The translations under genes were made by a program, and so were the position numbers. A model generated the notes under the pieces. That model was not told the origin of the DNA, made no database searches, and saw only the letters and a program-made list of their open reading frames with translations. A DNA stretch of 33,557 bases, from positions 1 to 33,557 of the forward strand of contig CALDNF010000062.1 of assembly GCA_937917475.1 (NCBI GenBank), in the 5' to 3' direction. Every line of letters begins with the position of its first letter. Position 1 is the stretch's first letter. Positions 1 through 6,374 of this stretch are shown here, piece by piece. The stretch is from an uncultured Faecalibacterium sp. (GTDB lineage: Bacteria; Bacillota; Clostridia; Oscillospirales; Ruminococcaceae).

Positions 1-38
1 CTCGATTCTACACCTTTTGTCAAGTTGTTGCTCTATTT

Positions 39-623
39 CTATGGATTGCTATAGTCCATCTGGCAATAGTCCATAGCCTGATAGCCCATCCCGGCAAGTG
101 CCCGGGTCATTGCTTCGGCGTTTCGTGTGCGGGCGTTGCCCTGCGCTCTGGTGTCCGGCCCGAAGACCCACCGACGGCCCCCGAACAGGTTCCACGAAAA
201 GCAGCTCGTGCCCGCTTCCTTGGCGGCTTGCTGGACCTTTGCCGCCTGCCAGCGGGGAAGACTGAGGGCGACGGAATCAAAGTTGCAGGTGCCGCCGTCT
301 TCCGGGTTCTCGTGTTCGGCGTTGCGTCCGGCATCCAGTGCGGCCCGGAGATCGTCCCGCAGCTTGGCGTATTTGCCGGAAAGCGGTTTCGTGGCGGGCT
401 TCTCAGTGAGGCGGCGGAACAGTTCCCCATACAGGCGGCGGGCGGTGTCGATGTCTTCCACCTCGTCGCTCTCGATCTCGTTCCCCTCGGCATCCAGTGC
501 GGCGACGGTGAAGCGGCCCGGGATGATCTCGGCCACGTCTACGACGATCTGCCGCCCGTTGTAGTCGCTGCCCTCGTAGTGGAGCCATGCGGTGTGCTGG
601 TGGGTCTGCTGATATGCTGTCAT
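39..623 (-). CDS. Hypothetical protein, 194 aa, last gene of the leftward cluster
   Basis: I do not recognise a family. The start at 623 is preferred over the in-frame ATG at 632 because the AAGGAG site lies 9 nt before 623 but directly abuts 632. The product is soluble, with an acidic region around residues 45-60 (EIESDEVEDIDTARRLYGEL), a charged helical middle and a C-terminal part rich in Trp, Phe and Gly. It has no signal peptide or membrane segment. It is the most downstream of seven leftward genes and follows copy A of the repeated intergenic element. Codon use and ribosome site match its neighbours, so it is very likely a real gene. Its function is unknown. Confidence 0.7.
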   Translation of the reverse strand: MTAYQQTHQHTAWLHYEGSDYNGRQIVVDVAEIIPGRFTVAALDAEGNEIESDEVEDIDTARRLYGELFRRLTEKPATKPLSGKYAKLRDDLRAALDAGRNAEHENPEDGGTCNFDSVALSLPRWQAAKVQQAAKEAGTSCFSWNLFGGRRWVFGPDTRAQGNARTRNAEAMTRALAGMGYQAMDYCQMDYSNP

Positions 624-652
624 GGTGTGCATCTCCTTTTCGTGTTTCGTGA

Positions 653-722
653 TGCTCCCGGCGGAGTGCCGGGAAGATGGGGCGGGGCTGCTTTGGGCGG
701 TGCAACCCTGCTAGAGCGTCCG
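653..722 (-). repeat. Intergenic two-hairpin repeat, copy A
   Basis: First of four copies. It holds a small hairpin (CCCGGC 657-662 with GCCGGG 668-673) and a 45-nt core (678-722) whose arms are 685-691 and 702-708. On the gene (minus) strand the arms read GGGTTGC and GCAGCCC and pair fully if one U-G pair is allowed. On the plus strand one position is a C-A mismatch. It starts 8 nt after one gene ends and finishes just before the next ribosome site. Confidence 0.8.
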
Positions 723-730
723 GCGTGGGG

Positions 731-910
731 TCAAGCGGTGTAGAAGTAGCCGCGGCGGGCACAGATGAGGGTGAGCCGGGCGGCGTCGATCTGCGGTTGA
801 AGTTCCGCAGCCTTGCGGGGGCAGCTCTGAATCTCACGGCGCAGGGTCTGGATTTTCCACTGTGCGGGAAGTTCCACGTTGATCTGCTCGAAGATGTTGT
901 TAAATTTCAT
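731..910 (-). CDS. Hypothetical small protein, 59 aa
   Basis: Small soluble protein beginning MKFNNIFEQINVELPAQWKI, predicted mostly helical and basic towards its C-terminus. The start at 910 is set by AAGGAG 8 nt upstream; a longer reading frame to 1045 lacks a ribosome site and overlaps the neighbouring gene. It lies 19 nt downstream of the 930-1277 gene, without the repeated element between them, so the two are probably co-translated as a pair. I recognise no family. Confidence 0.65.
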   Translation of the reverse strand: MKFNNIFEQINVELPAQWKIQTLRREIQSCPRKAAELQPQIDAARLTLICARRGYFYTA

Positions 911-929
911 GGTATGTTCTCCTTTTCGT

Positions 930-1277
930 TCAGGCCACGGCATCCGCGGCGGTGTAATTGTATGGAATCTCGTCGGCAACTCCGGCGGCGGTGTCCCGGT
1001 CGGCGTGGCCGATGGGCACAAGCTCGCCGGTCTGACGGTCGGCATGGTAAAACGTGACCTGCCAGCCGCCCGGGGTGCGGGTGCTGGGGGCTACGATGAT
1101 CTGCCGCCCCGGGGCAATGTAGCGGGTGACGGTGTACCGGGTGACCTGTTCGCAGATGGCGGCGATCCGGGCGGCTTGCGTGGTGGCAAACTCGCAGGTG
1201 TCGCAGATGTCAAGGTCTAACAGTTCGTCCGGGTCGCCGGTGACGATGGGAAGCGGATCGAGCTTGATTTCGTGCAT
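930..1277 (-). CDS. Hypothetical protein, 115 aa
   Basis: Soluble protein of unknown function beginning MHEIKLDPLPIVTGDPDELL. AAAAGGAG lies 9 nt before the ATG at 1277; an upstream in-frame extension to 1388 runs through the repeated intergenic element and is rejected. The sequence contains C-x2-C (CDTC) near residue 25 and a stretch around residues 50-85 that looks like beta strands (YIAPGRQIIVAPSTRTPGGW). It follows copy B of the repeat and belongs to the leftward transcription unit. Confidence 0.65.
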   Translation of the reverse strand: MHEIKLDPLPIVTGDPDELLDLDICDTCEFATTQAARIAAICEQVTRYTVTRYIAPGRQIIVAPSTRTPGGWQVTFYHADRQTGELVPIGHADRDTAAGVADEIPYNYTAADAVA

Positions 1278-1303
1278 GGTGTTCAACTCCTTTTCGTGGT
1301 ATG

Positions 1304-1373
1304 CCCCCGGCGGGGTGCCGGTGGGTAGTGGGGCGGGGCCGCTTTGGGCGGTGCGGCCCTGCTGGGGTGTCCG
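1304..1373 (-). repeat. Intergenic two-hairpin repeat, copy B
   Basis: Second copy. The small hairpin is CCCGGC 1306-1311 with GCCGG 1317-1321. The core is 1329-1373, with arms GGGCCGC 1336-1342 and GCGGCCC 1353-1359 around a 10-nt loop. Both arms carry GC pairs where copies A and C have a U-A and a U-G pair. It lies 7 nt after the 1381-2376 gene ends. Confidence 0.8.
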
Positions 1374-1380
1374 TTTCGTG

Positions 1381-2376
1381 TTATGCAAAACAAAGCTGCT
1401 GAACCTCGGGGACCATCTCGGGGGTGCTGCGCTTGGCTTCCAGCTCGTCGAGTGCCATTACAAAGGCGGCGGCTTCCCGGTCGCTGCTGATAAAGTCGCT
1501 GCGGTAGTTGGTGAACGCCTGAACCGTGGCGGTAAACTGGGGATCGTTGCCGCTCAGCTCGTCGAACCGCTCCACAGCGTCGTTATACTCGCTGCTGTCG
1601 TGGTCGTCGTGGGTGCGGTACAGGGTGGAATAGTGGGCATTGAAAGCCGTTTCAAGTTCCTTCATGTTGACGGCGGCGGCGGTGGGCTTCTCGGCCTCGG
1701 CTACATCCTGCCGGGCTTTGCGCCACACGCTCAGGGCTTCGGCCTGCGCCTTGCGATCCGTTTCAGGCACGGCCATGAAAGCGGCCTTTGCCTTGCGTTC
1801 CGTCTGCTTGAGAACGTCCAGCGCGGTTTTCGTGTCGGCCTGTTCTGCTGCTGCCTTTGCCGCGGCTTCCTTTGCGGCTTTGGCTGCCTTGCGCTCTGCG
1901 GCGAGCTTCTTGTTATAGGCGATGATCTCGGCGGTGGACTTAAACCGGGCTTCCGGGGCGGGGCGGCTGCTTTCAACCTGTAAGCAGCTGAAAAGATGGG
2001 ACTTCGTGGGGTAGTAATGCGGATCGGGGGCGGCTTCCTTGCCCTCGGCTTCGGCGGCTTCCCGCTGGGCCTTGCTGGGCTTCGTGGTGTACTTCCACAA
2101 GTAGCACTCAATCAGTGCCTTCTCGTATTTCTTGACGCTCTTGCCTTCCTTCTTCCAGTAGTCGAAGGTGTGCAGCTCGCTGGCTGCTAACATGATCTCG
2201 GCATCGTGGATGGTGCCGGGGTGCTTGGTGCCGTCGTCCTCGGTCACGGTGATCTGAGCGGCCAAGGCCTCGATCTCGGCGGCGGTGTGGTGTGCGGTTG
2301 CGATGGCGTGCAGGGTGGCGGGGGCCAGCTTCTCGGCCTCGTTCAGAATGATCTGATTGTTAGTCATGCCTTTCAT
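1381..2376 (-). CDS. Hypothetical coiled-coil protein, 331 aa
   Basis: Largest gene of the leftward cluster. AAGGAG lies 8 nt before the ATG at 2376. The N-terminal ~130 residues look globular and helical. Residues ~150-215 are a highly charged Ala/Lys/Glu-rich segment (for example AERKAAKAAKEAAAKAAAEQ) that should form a long helix or coiled coil. The C-terminal ~120 residues are acidic and helical. There is no signal peptide, membrane segment or obvious catalytic motif. It lies between copies C and B of the intergenic repeat. A structural or DNA-associated role is possible but not shown; I do not recognise the family. Confidence 0.75.
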   Translation of the reverse strand: MKGMTNNQIILNEAEKLAPATLHAIATAHHTAAEIEALAAQITVTEDDGTKHPGTIHDAEIMLAASELHTFDYWKKEGKSVKKYEKALIECYLWKYTTKPSKAQREAAEAEGKEAAPDPHYYPTKSHLFSCLQVESSRPAPEARFKSTAEIIAYNKKLAAERKAAKAAKEAAAKAAAEQADTKTALDVLKQTERKAKAAFMAVPETDRKAQAEALSVWRKARQDVAEAEKPTAAAVNMKELETAFNAHYSTLYRTHDDHDSSEYNDAVERFDELSGNDPQFTATVQAFTNYRSDFISSDREAAAFVMALDELEAKRSTPEMVPEVQQLCFA

Positions 2377-2420
2377 GGTACTTGCTCCTTTTCGTGTTGT
2401 GGGTGGTTGTTCGGGATGGT

Positions 2421-2485
2421 CTCCCGGCTGCTGCCGGGGTAGTGGGGCGGGGCTGCTTTACGGTGCAACCCTGCTAGAGTGTCCG
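2421..2485 (-). repeat. Intergenic two-hairpin repeat, copy C
   Basis: Third copy. The small hairpin is CCCGGC 2423-2428 with GCCGGG 2433-2438. The core is 2443-2485, two bases shorter than the others because the loop is shortened, while the arms are kept (GGGTTGC and GCAGCCC on the gene strand). Loop change with arm conservation supports a folded RNA. Confidence 0.8.
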
Positions 2486-2491
2486 GGGCAT

Positions 2492-2704
2492 TCAGCCCAG
2501 AAGAGCGGCGGCGGCTTCCTGCCAGCTTGTGAAATCGTAGAAGGTGCGCCGCTCCCGGTTCGTGTTCTCGTCGGTGATCCGGGCGACGATCCGCCGCCCC
2601 GTGCGGGGGTCCCATCCTTCCAGCCGATACCCGGCGGCCTGCAGGCGGCGGGCGGCGGCGTTCTCTTCATGGTTGCGCTGGCGAATCTGTTCAAGTGTCA
2701 TCAT
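2492..2704 (-). CDS. Hypothetical small protein, 70 aa
   Basis: Small basic, Arg-rich soluble protein beginning MMTLEQIRQRNHEENAAARR. AAAGGAG is 8 nt before the first of two adjacent ATGs. The pattern (helix, then GYRLEGWDPRTGRRIVARI, then a WQEAAAALL helix) suggests a compact helix-strand-helix domain. It lies 18 nt after the secreted-protein gene, without the repeated element between them. Function unknown. Confidence 0.65.
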   Translation of the reverse strand: MMTLEQIRQRNHEENAAARRLQAAGYRLEGWDPRTGRRIVARITDENTNRERRTFYDFTSWQEAAAALLG

Positions 2705-2722
2705 GTTGTAATCTCCTTTCCG

Positions 2723-3070
2723 TTAGTCGTCGATGGAGCAGCAGCCAAAAAAGGCATCTTCCACAGTGTCGTCGCTGAAATCGTCCGGGGTTCCGTTGGC
2801 ATTCACAACCAGCTGCACCCGGTCATAAATCCGCAGATCGGTTTCGGCATCCACCACAAAAAACCAGTCGTCGCCGTCGTTCAGGTCGCTGCACCAGACT
2901 TCGATCTGGTTTTCATCGGTGGCGGTCAAGCCCTGCACCTCAGCCGGGACGATGTACCGACCAAGAGGGCCGACGGTGTAGGGGCAGGCGGCGGAAGCGG
3001 TGGGCACCAGCAGCCCGGCGGACAGTGCCAGAGCAGCGGAGGCGGTGGTGATCTTCTTTGAAATTCTCAT
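2723..3070 (-). CDS. Predicted secreted protein, 115 aa
   Basis: Residues 1-27 form a classical Sec signal peptide: a basic start (MRISKKITTA), a hydrophobic core (ALALSAGLLVPT) and an ASA|AC cleavage site. The mature part is small and strongly acidic, contains YTVGPLGRYIVPAEVQGL and ends in a Cys-rich tail (FFGCCSIDD). AAAGGAG lies 8 nt before the start at 3070. It is the only exported product visible in the leftward cluster. No domain is recognised. A surface or extracellular role is inferred only from the signal peptide. Confidence 0.7.
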   Translation of the reverse strand: MRISKKITTASAALALSAGLLVPTASAACPYTVGPLGRYIVPAEVQGLTATDENQIEVWCSDLNDGDDWFFVVDAETDLRIYDRVQLVVNANGTPDDFSDDTVEDAFFGCCSIDD

Positions 3071-3100
3071 GGTTCAAATCTCCTTTGCTTTTCGGGTTTG

Positions 3101-3167
3101 CCCCGGCGGTGTGCCGGAGTAGTGGGGCGGGGCCGCTTTGAGCGGTGCGGCCCTGCTGGGGTATCCG
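3101..3167 (-). repeat. Intergenic two-hairpin repeat, copy D
   Basis: Fourth copy. The small hairpin is CCGGC 3103-3107 with GCCGG 3113-3117. The core is 3123-3167 and differs from copy B at two positions; its arms are GGGCCGC and GCGGCCC. It lies upstream of the secreted-protein gene. Confidence 0.8.
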
Positions 3168-3202
3168 CTTGACATTCACCCCCTTTCGGTGGTAAACTGG
3201 CT

Positions 3203-3233
3203 GCAAGATGCGGCTTGCTAAATCACATCTTGC
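3203..3233. repeat. Inverted repeat between the first two leftward genes
   Basis: Arms GCAAGATG (3203-3210) and CATCTTGC (3226-3233) pair over 8 bp around a 15-nt loop. There is no T-run on either side, so it is not a standard terminator. It lies between the 32-aa gene and copy D and could be an RNA-processing or protein-binding hairpin. Confidence 0.45.
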
Positions 3234-3248
3234 GGCCTGTCACCTGCT

Positions 3249-3347
3249 TTAGCGGGTGGCGGGCTTCTTCTTTTGCCATTCGGCAAGAAGAGCGGCCCAG
3301 ATTTTCCGCTTGTCGGATTCCGGGAGCTTGAAGAAATTTGCGCTCAT
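3249..3347 (-). CDS. Small protein, 32 aa, first gene of the leftward operon
   Basis: Short frame beginning MSANFFKLPESDKRKIWAAL and ending in a very basic tail (QKKKPATR). AAAGGAG is 10 nt before the ATG and matches the ribosome sites of the other genes in the cluster, which is the main support for a gene this short. It is the first open frame after the predicted leftward promoter and may be a leader or a small regulatory protein. No family is recognised. Confidence 0.5.
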   Translation of the reverse strand: MSANFFKLPESDKRKIWAALLAEWQKKKPATR

Positions 3348-3414
3348 GTGTTGTTTCTCCTTTCGGCTTACTCGCAACCGTTCCGGCTTGCTGTCCGGCT
3401 CGCTTGCTGTGCTT

Positions 3415-3520
3415 GCATGATATCATGCCAAGAGTGCAAAGTCAAGCATGATATCATGTTTTCGGCAATTTTCACAGAATGATATCATGCGAATTGTGCA
3501 AAGTGTGCATGGTATCATGC
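3415..3520. promoter_or_regulatory. Four phased palindromic operators
   Basis: Sites at 3415-3428 (GCATGATATCATGC, a perfect 14-bp palindrome), 3446-3459, 3477-3490 and 3507-3520 share the core ATGATATCAT with at most two changes. Their starts are 31, 31 and 30 bp apart, about three helical turns, so all would face the same side of DNA. Sites 1 and 2 cover the leftward promoter and site 4 overlaps the -35 region of the rightward one. Confidence 0.75.
3417..3445 (-). promoter_or_regulatory. Leftward promoter
   Basis: On the minus strand TTGACT (3445-3440), a 17-bp spacer and TATCAT (3422-3417) form a good sigma-A-type promoter reading into the 3347 gene. The -10 lies inside palindrome site 1, and palindrome site 2 directly abuts the -35, so repression by a protein binding these sites is likely. 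Confidence 0.6.
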
Positions 3521-3538
3521 CGCCGCATTTTGTATAAT
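3510..3538 (+). promoter_or_regulatory. Rightward promoter of the RHH-like gene
   Basis: TATAAT at 3533-3538 is a perfect -10. The -35 region (3510-3515, TGGTAT) is poor and lies inside operator site 4. This would allow autorepression by the gene product. Confidence 0.5.
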
Positions 3539-3573
3539 ATAAATATTCCAAGTGTGCCGAAATGGGGGATATT

Positions 3574-3801
3574 ATGGCATTGTCTAAAAATAAGGCGGCA
3601 ACAAATGCCGCGCACATGAAGAAACTTGACGCGATGCTGATAAAGCCGTACAAGAATCAGGGCGCAGCGATCCGCGCCGCAGCAGATGAAAGCGACCAGA
3701 GTTTGCAAAAATATATTCTTGATGCTGTCCGCGCCCGGATGGAGCAAGAGGGCCACGAGTGGCCGGAACCGGACAAAGGCGGGGAAGAAGGGGGACTATA
3801 G
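3574..3801 (+). CDS. Small ribbon-helix-helix-like DNA-binding protein, 75 aa
   Basis: Begins MALSKNKAATNAAHMKKLDA and continues with a helix-turn-helix-sized segment (AIRAAADESDQSLQKYILDA) that resembles the two helices of Arc/CopG-type ribbon-helix-helix proteins, where IRAAAxxxxQSLxxYIxxAV is a common pattern. It has a charged tail. The ATG at 3574 is preferred over 3562 because the GGGGGA sequence lies just upstream of it. It is transcribed away from the leftward cluster and four phased palindromes separate the two, so it is the obvious candidate to bind them and control both promoters. A partition-type (ParR/Omega-like) role is the main alternative. The family assignment is by pattern only. 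Confidence 0.6.
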   Translation: MALSKNKAATNAAHMKKLDAMLIKPYKNQGAAIRAAADESDQSLQKYILDAVRARMEQEGHEWPEPDKGGEEGGL

Positions 3802-3867
3802 GGGGTTACAGGGGCGGCTACTATCCCTGTTGCAGTGATACTTGGGGAGCGTAGTAACGTAAAGTGA

Positions 3868-4396
3868 AGAATCTGACCCCTCCGGCGGCGGGGATTTTTG
3901 CCGGATCAGCGGCGGCGCAACCCGTGCCGCTGGAACGGTTCCGGCTGGAACTGTGCCGGGGGAAACTGTGCGCCGGGATCAGTGCCCGACGGCCCCGGCC
4001 CCGATCAGCACCGGGAAGGACCCGCCCCGCCTCGATCACCAGCAGAAACGAAAAAAGCCAGAGTGAACGGCCCACGCCGCCCGCTCTGGTTTTTCTTTTG
4101 CCCACGCCCCGCCCGGCCACCTGAACCGCCGCCCCGATCAGCACCGGGAAGAACACCGCCGCCCACGGTGACGACGGCGACGGCCCGCCCGATCTGCGCA
4201 CGACGACGGCCCGCCCGATGAGGAGCAGACCGACCGCCCGATCATCTGCCCGGCCTGCTCCTTCCCATCGGCACCACGCCGCCGCCCCGATGAAGCCGCC
4301 GCCCTACTACCAGCACGCCGCCAGACCTACCGACAACGCCAGCCGCCAGCCCGCCAGCACCCCGCCGCCAGCCCAACGCCGAAGGGGTCAGATTCT
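3868..4396. repeat. 20-bp inverted repeats bounding a 529-bp noncoding segment
   Basis: The left arm (3868-3887, AGAATCTGACCCCTCCGGCG) and the right arm (4377-4396) are reverse complements at 19 of 20 positions. No target-site duplication is seen at the outer edges and no transposase is inside. Confidence 0.7.
4051..4098. terminator. Bidirectional terminator-like hairpin
   Basis: An A-run (4051-4056), then CCAGAG (4058-4063), a GC-rich loop, CTCTGG (4084-4089) and TTTTTCTTTT. The symmetric A-run and T-run suit termination in either direction. It would end transcription from the RHH-like gene. Confidence 0.65.
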
Positions 4397-4666
4397 CCAC
4401 CTAACGGGATAGAGCTTTAGGCTTAGGGGTTAGACCTAGAGAGCTAGAACTCGCCTTATCTATCCCCCTACCCCCTTCCTTCTCCGGCCCGGCCCCGGCC
4501 CCATCCGGCCCCGGGCCGCCCCGATGGGGAAGGTACTGTCCCCCCGGGGGCGGGGCGATGCGGGTTCGGAAGCCCCAAAATATTTCTAGCCATCAAAATT
4601 TTTGAAGGGCTTCCGCCCTCCGGCCCGAAAAATAAGGGGGCGGGTCAAAAATTTCAGGGATTCGGG

Positions 4667-4696
4667 CACCATGGCGGTGACGTCACCGGGATGGTG
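4667..4696. promoter_or_regulatory. 30-bp dyad, operator-like
   Basis: GGTGACGTCACC (4676-4687) is a perfect 12-bp palindrome. CACCAT (4667-4672) and ATGGTG (4691-4696) flank it on the same centre (4681.5). Only two of the 15 paired positions mismatch. Confidence 0.6.
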
Positions 4697-4736
4697 CATA
4701 CCATATTGGTGGGGCCAACAAAATGGTTCGCAAGAG

Positions 4737-4767
4737 GTTCACGTCAAGTTCACGTCTGGTTCACGTT
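4737..4767 (+). repeat. Three direct repeats with an 11-bp period
   Basis: GTTCACGTC at 4737-4745 and 4748-4756, and GTTCACGTT at 4759-4767. A related inverted half-site pair (GTTC-GT-GAAC, 4924-4933) lies close to the promoter of the toxin-antitoxin-like pair, so a regulator of that pair may bind both. Confidence 0.6.
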
Positions 4768-4950
4768 TTGATGGCGGCGGCAAATCATCCCGGCGGCGAT
4801 TTGGTTGAGGTCGGCAAAATCGGAAGGAACACGCATTTTTATAATGTCAAGAGGGGCAACCAGAAATTTCCCGCCAAAAATATTGGAACGATTTTAGAAA
4901 AAGTACACAAAAAATTAAGCAATGTTCGTGAACACCGACGGAGGAAAATT

Positions 4951-4959
4951 TGATATAAT
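4951..4959 (+). promoter_or_regulatory. Extended -10 promoter of the Panacea-like operon
   Basis: TGATATAAT gives a consensus TATAAT (4954-4959) with an extended -10 TG. No good -35 is seen. The GTTC-GT-GAAC inverted repeat (4924-4933) lies where the -35 would be, consistent with autoregulation. Confidence 0.5.
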
Positions 4960-5004
4960 AAATTAGGTGCTATGCAAAAATAAAGGAGAAGGGGGGCCTG
5001 CACA

Positions 5005-5445
5005 ATGACCGCAATCGAACTGTCGAAAAATATCATTGCTTATGCTGCGATGAATGAGTGTCAGGTAACAAACCTGAAATTGCAGAAGACCCTTTACTAT
5101 GTACAGGGTTATTATCTGGCTCGATTTGGAAAGCCGCTTTTTGAGGATGAAATTGTAAACTGGGCGTATGGCCCCGTTGTGCCGGAAGCGTATTTCCAGT
5201 TCTGTTCTTATGGTGCGTCTGCAATCACCCCGGAACCGATGAAGATGCTTTTTGCGAGCTTGAACAGTTCTGAATCTGGGTATGTTTTCAGAGTGATTGA
5301 CGCTTGCCTGCAGAGGACGGCACGACAGCTGGTAGAAGAAACGCATAGGGAATCTCCTTGGAAGAATACTTTTAGAAATCAAACCATTGATGTTATGAGC
5401 ATCAAGGACTTTTTCAGCAAAAACGATCCGCTTGGAATCAAATAA
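5005..5445 (+). CDS. Panacea-domain (DUF4065/SocA-like) antitoxin-like protein
   Basis: 146 aa. The pattern IIAYAAMNECQVTNLKLQK followed by TLYYVQGYYLARFGKPLFED and INWAYGP-type residues (IVNWAYGPVVPEAY) is the signature of the Panacea/DUF4065 domain, which is known as a widely shared antitoxin (PanA) and in proteolytic adaptors such as SocA. The domain fills most of the protein. A purine-rich ribosome site precedes the ATG. The membrane-protein gene starts 11 nt downstream, so the two form an operon. I infer that this protein neutralises its partner. It probably acts in the cytoplasm by direct binding, as known for PanA proteins. It could also be a phage-borne defence or superinfection-exclusion component. 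Confidence 0.8.
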   Translation: MTAIELSKNIIAYAAMNECQVTNLKLQKTLYYVQGYYLARFGKPLFEDEIVNWAYGPVVPEAYFQFCSYGASAITPEPMKMLFASLNSSESGYVFRVIDACLQRTARQLVEETHRESPWKNTFRNQTIDVMSIKDFFSKNDPLGIK

Positions 5446-5456
5446 GAGGACTGTGT

Positions 5457-6329
5457 ATGCAGAATAAAGACGCAGAAAATAGCATGACCAAACTGGTTCA
5501 GCTTTTGGCAGACATCGCAGAAAAAGGGTATGCCGATGAAATGGATTCGGCACCAACAAGTGATTTTGTCAAGGAATGCTGGGAACGACTATGCGAGATA
5601 TACAAAGACCCGGAGTTCCGGCACTCGTATTCAACTGTTTCGTCGTGTATAGAACAGTACGACCCGGATCAGCTGGATTCTTTGCCGGTGTATCTGGATA
5701 GAGTGGTTGCTTTTGCTGAAACACAGGAAGACACTGAGGAAGTGCATCGGATTACAAAGTCCGTAAGAAAGCTGCTGGATCACATTGAGCTTGAGTGCAT
5801 TCGCTTGAACCGTATGTCACAGGTAAAGCGGTATGCAGATGAAGCGAAGCGGATTCAGGGCGAGGCATTGAAACTCAACAAGTCCACAAAAGCAACCAGT
5901 AAGCGTCTGGATGAGCGAGTGAGCGGCTTCCATGAACAGTCAATCACGATCTTGGGAATTTTCGCAGCAGTGGTTGTCGGCTTTATGTCTGGGCTATCTA
6001 TGTTTACATCGGGCTTTAATAAGCTGACGGAAGTGAGCTTGTATATCGTTTCTTTCTACTCGGTTCTGGTGGGAATTATCCTGTTCGATATTCTCTTCAT
6101 GCTCATTTTCTTCATCGCAAAGATTTCTGGGCACTCAATCGCCCGGGACGTGCCACCGAGCGATACGAACTGGTTCTTTTCAACATTCCATCGGTATCCA
6201 TACGTTTACTGCTTCCACTTCTTCGCTGTTGCAGTGCTGGTGATCTTGTACATTTTGCAGATGGTACATGGAACACCCGGAGCGGATGGACGGCTCATTG
6301 AAGCGGTGGCAAGTAGTGCGTGTTCATAG
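5457..6329 (+). CDS. Membrane protein with coiled coil, candidate PanT-type toxin
   Basis: 290 aa. Residues 1-~155 are soluble and helical, with a likely coiled coil at ~100-155 (rich in Lys, Glu and Leu). Three hydrophobic segments follow at about 163-184, 194-222 and 249-270, and the end is short and polar. AGAGGA precedes the ATG. I do not recognise a named domain. Position directly behind a Panacea gene is the hallmark of PanAT pairs, and membrane-acting toxins are among the known PanT partners, so a membrane-depolarising toxin is the leading inference. An abortive-infection or exclusion protein of the prophage is the alternative. The gene has no structural-gene neighbours downstream before the late leader. 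Confidence 0.65.
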   Translation: MQNKDAENSMTKLVQLLADIAEKGYADEMDSAPTSDFVKECWERLCEIYKDPEFRHSYSTVSSCIEQYDPDQLDSLPVYLDRVVAFAETQEDTEEVHRITKSVRKLLDHIELECIRLNRMSQVKRYADEAKRIQGEALKLNKSTKATSKRLDERVSGFHEQSITILGIFAAVVVGFMSGLSMFTSGFNKLTEVSLYIVSFYSVLVGIILFDILFMLIFFIAKISGHSIARDVPPSDTNWFFSTFHRYPYVYCFHFFAVAVLVILYILQMVHGTPGADGRLIEAVASSACS

Positions 6330-6374
6330 AATGTTTACATTTGCAAGCCCGAAAACGGCCCTTTGGGGCAAAAG

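Larger units (their letters stand above)
3802..5004. other. 1.2-kb gene-poor region
   Basis: No reading frame here has a convincing ribosome site and protein-like composition. The region holds a 20-bp inverted repeat (3868-3887 and 4377-4396), a bidirectional terminator (4051-4098), a strongly C-rich, G-poor stretch (about 4200-4380), an AT-rich island with 9-bp arms (4567-4615), a 30-bp dyad (4667-4696), three 11-bp repeats (4737-4767) and the promoter of the downstream two-gene module. This density of cis elements suggests regulatory or origin-type DNA. No function is proven. Confidence 0.55.

Noticed and set aside
1..38. Possible element end containing ATTCTACA
   Set aside because: The similarity to the candidate right end is a few bases in the wrong orientation, and the window edge is arbitrary.
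653..3167. Integron-type attC sites between small genes
   Set aside because: The repeats share hairpins but I see no attC core sites or integrase, so the cassette resemblance is only in layout.
3415..3520. CRISPR-like spaced repeats
   Set aside because: The repeats are 14-bp palindromes with ~17-bp gaps and only four copies, with no cas genes; operators explain them better.
3821..4201. 126-codon minus-strand frame in the gene-poor region
   Set aside because: Composition is low-complexity, there is no ribosome site and it spans a bidirectional terminator.
4737..4767. parS-like site
   Set aside because: GTTCACGT resembles half of the Bacillus parS, but the repeats are direct rather than inverted and no ParB gene is seen.
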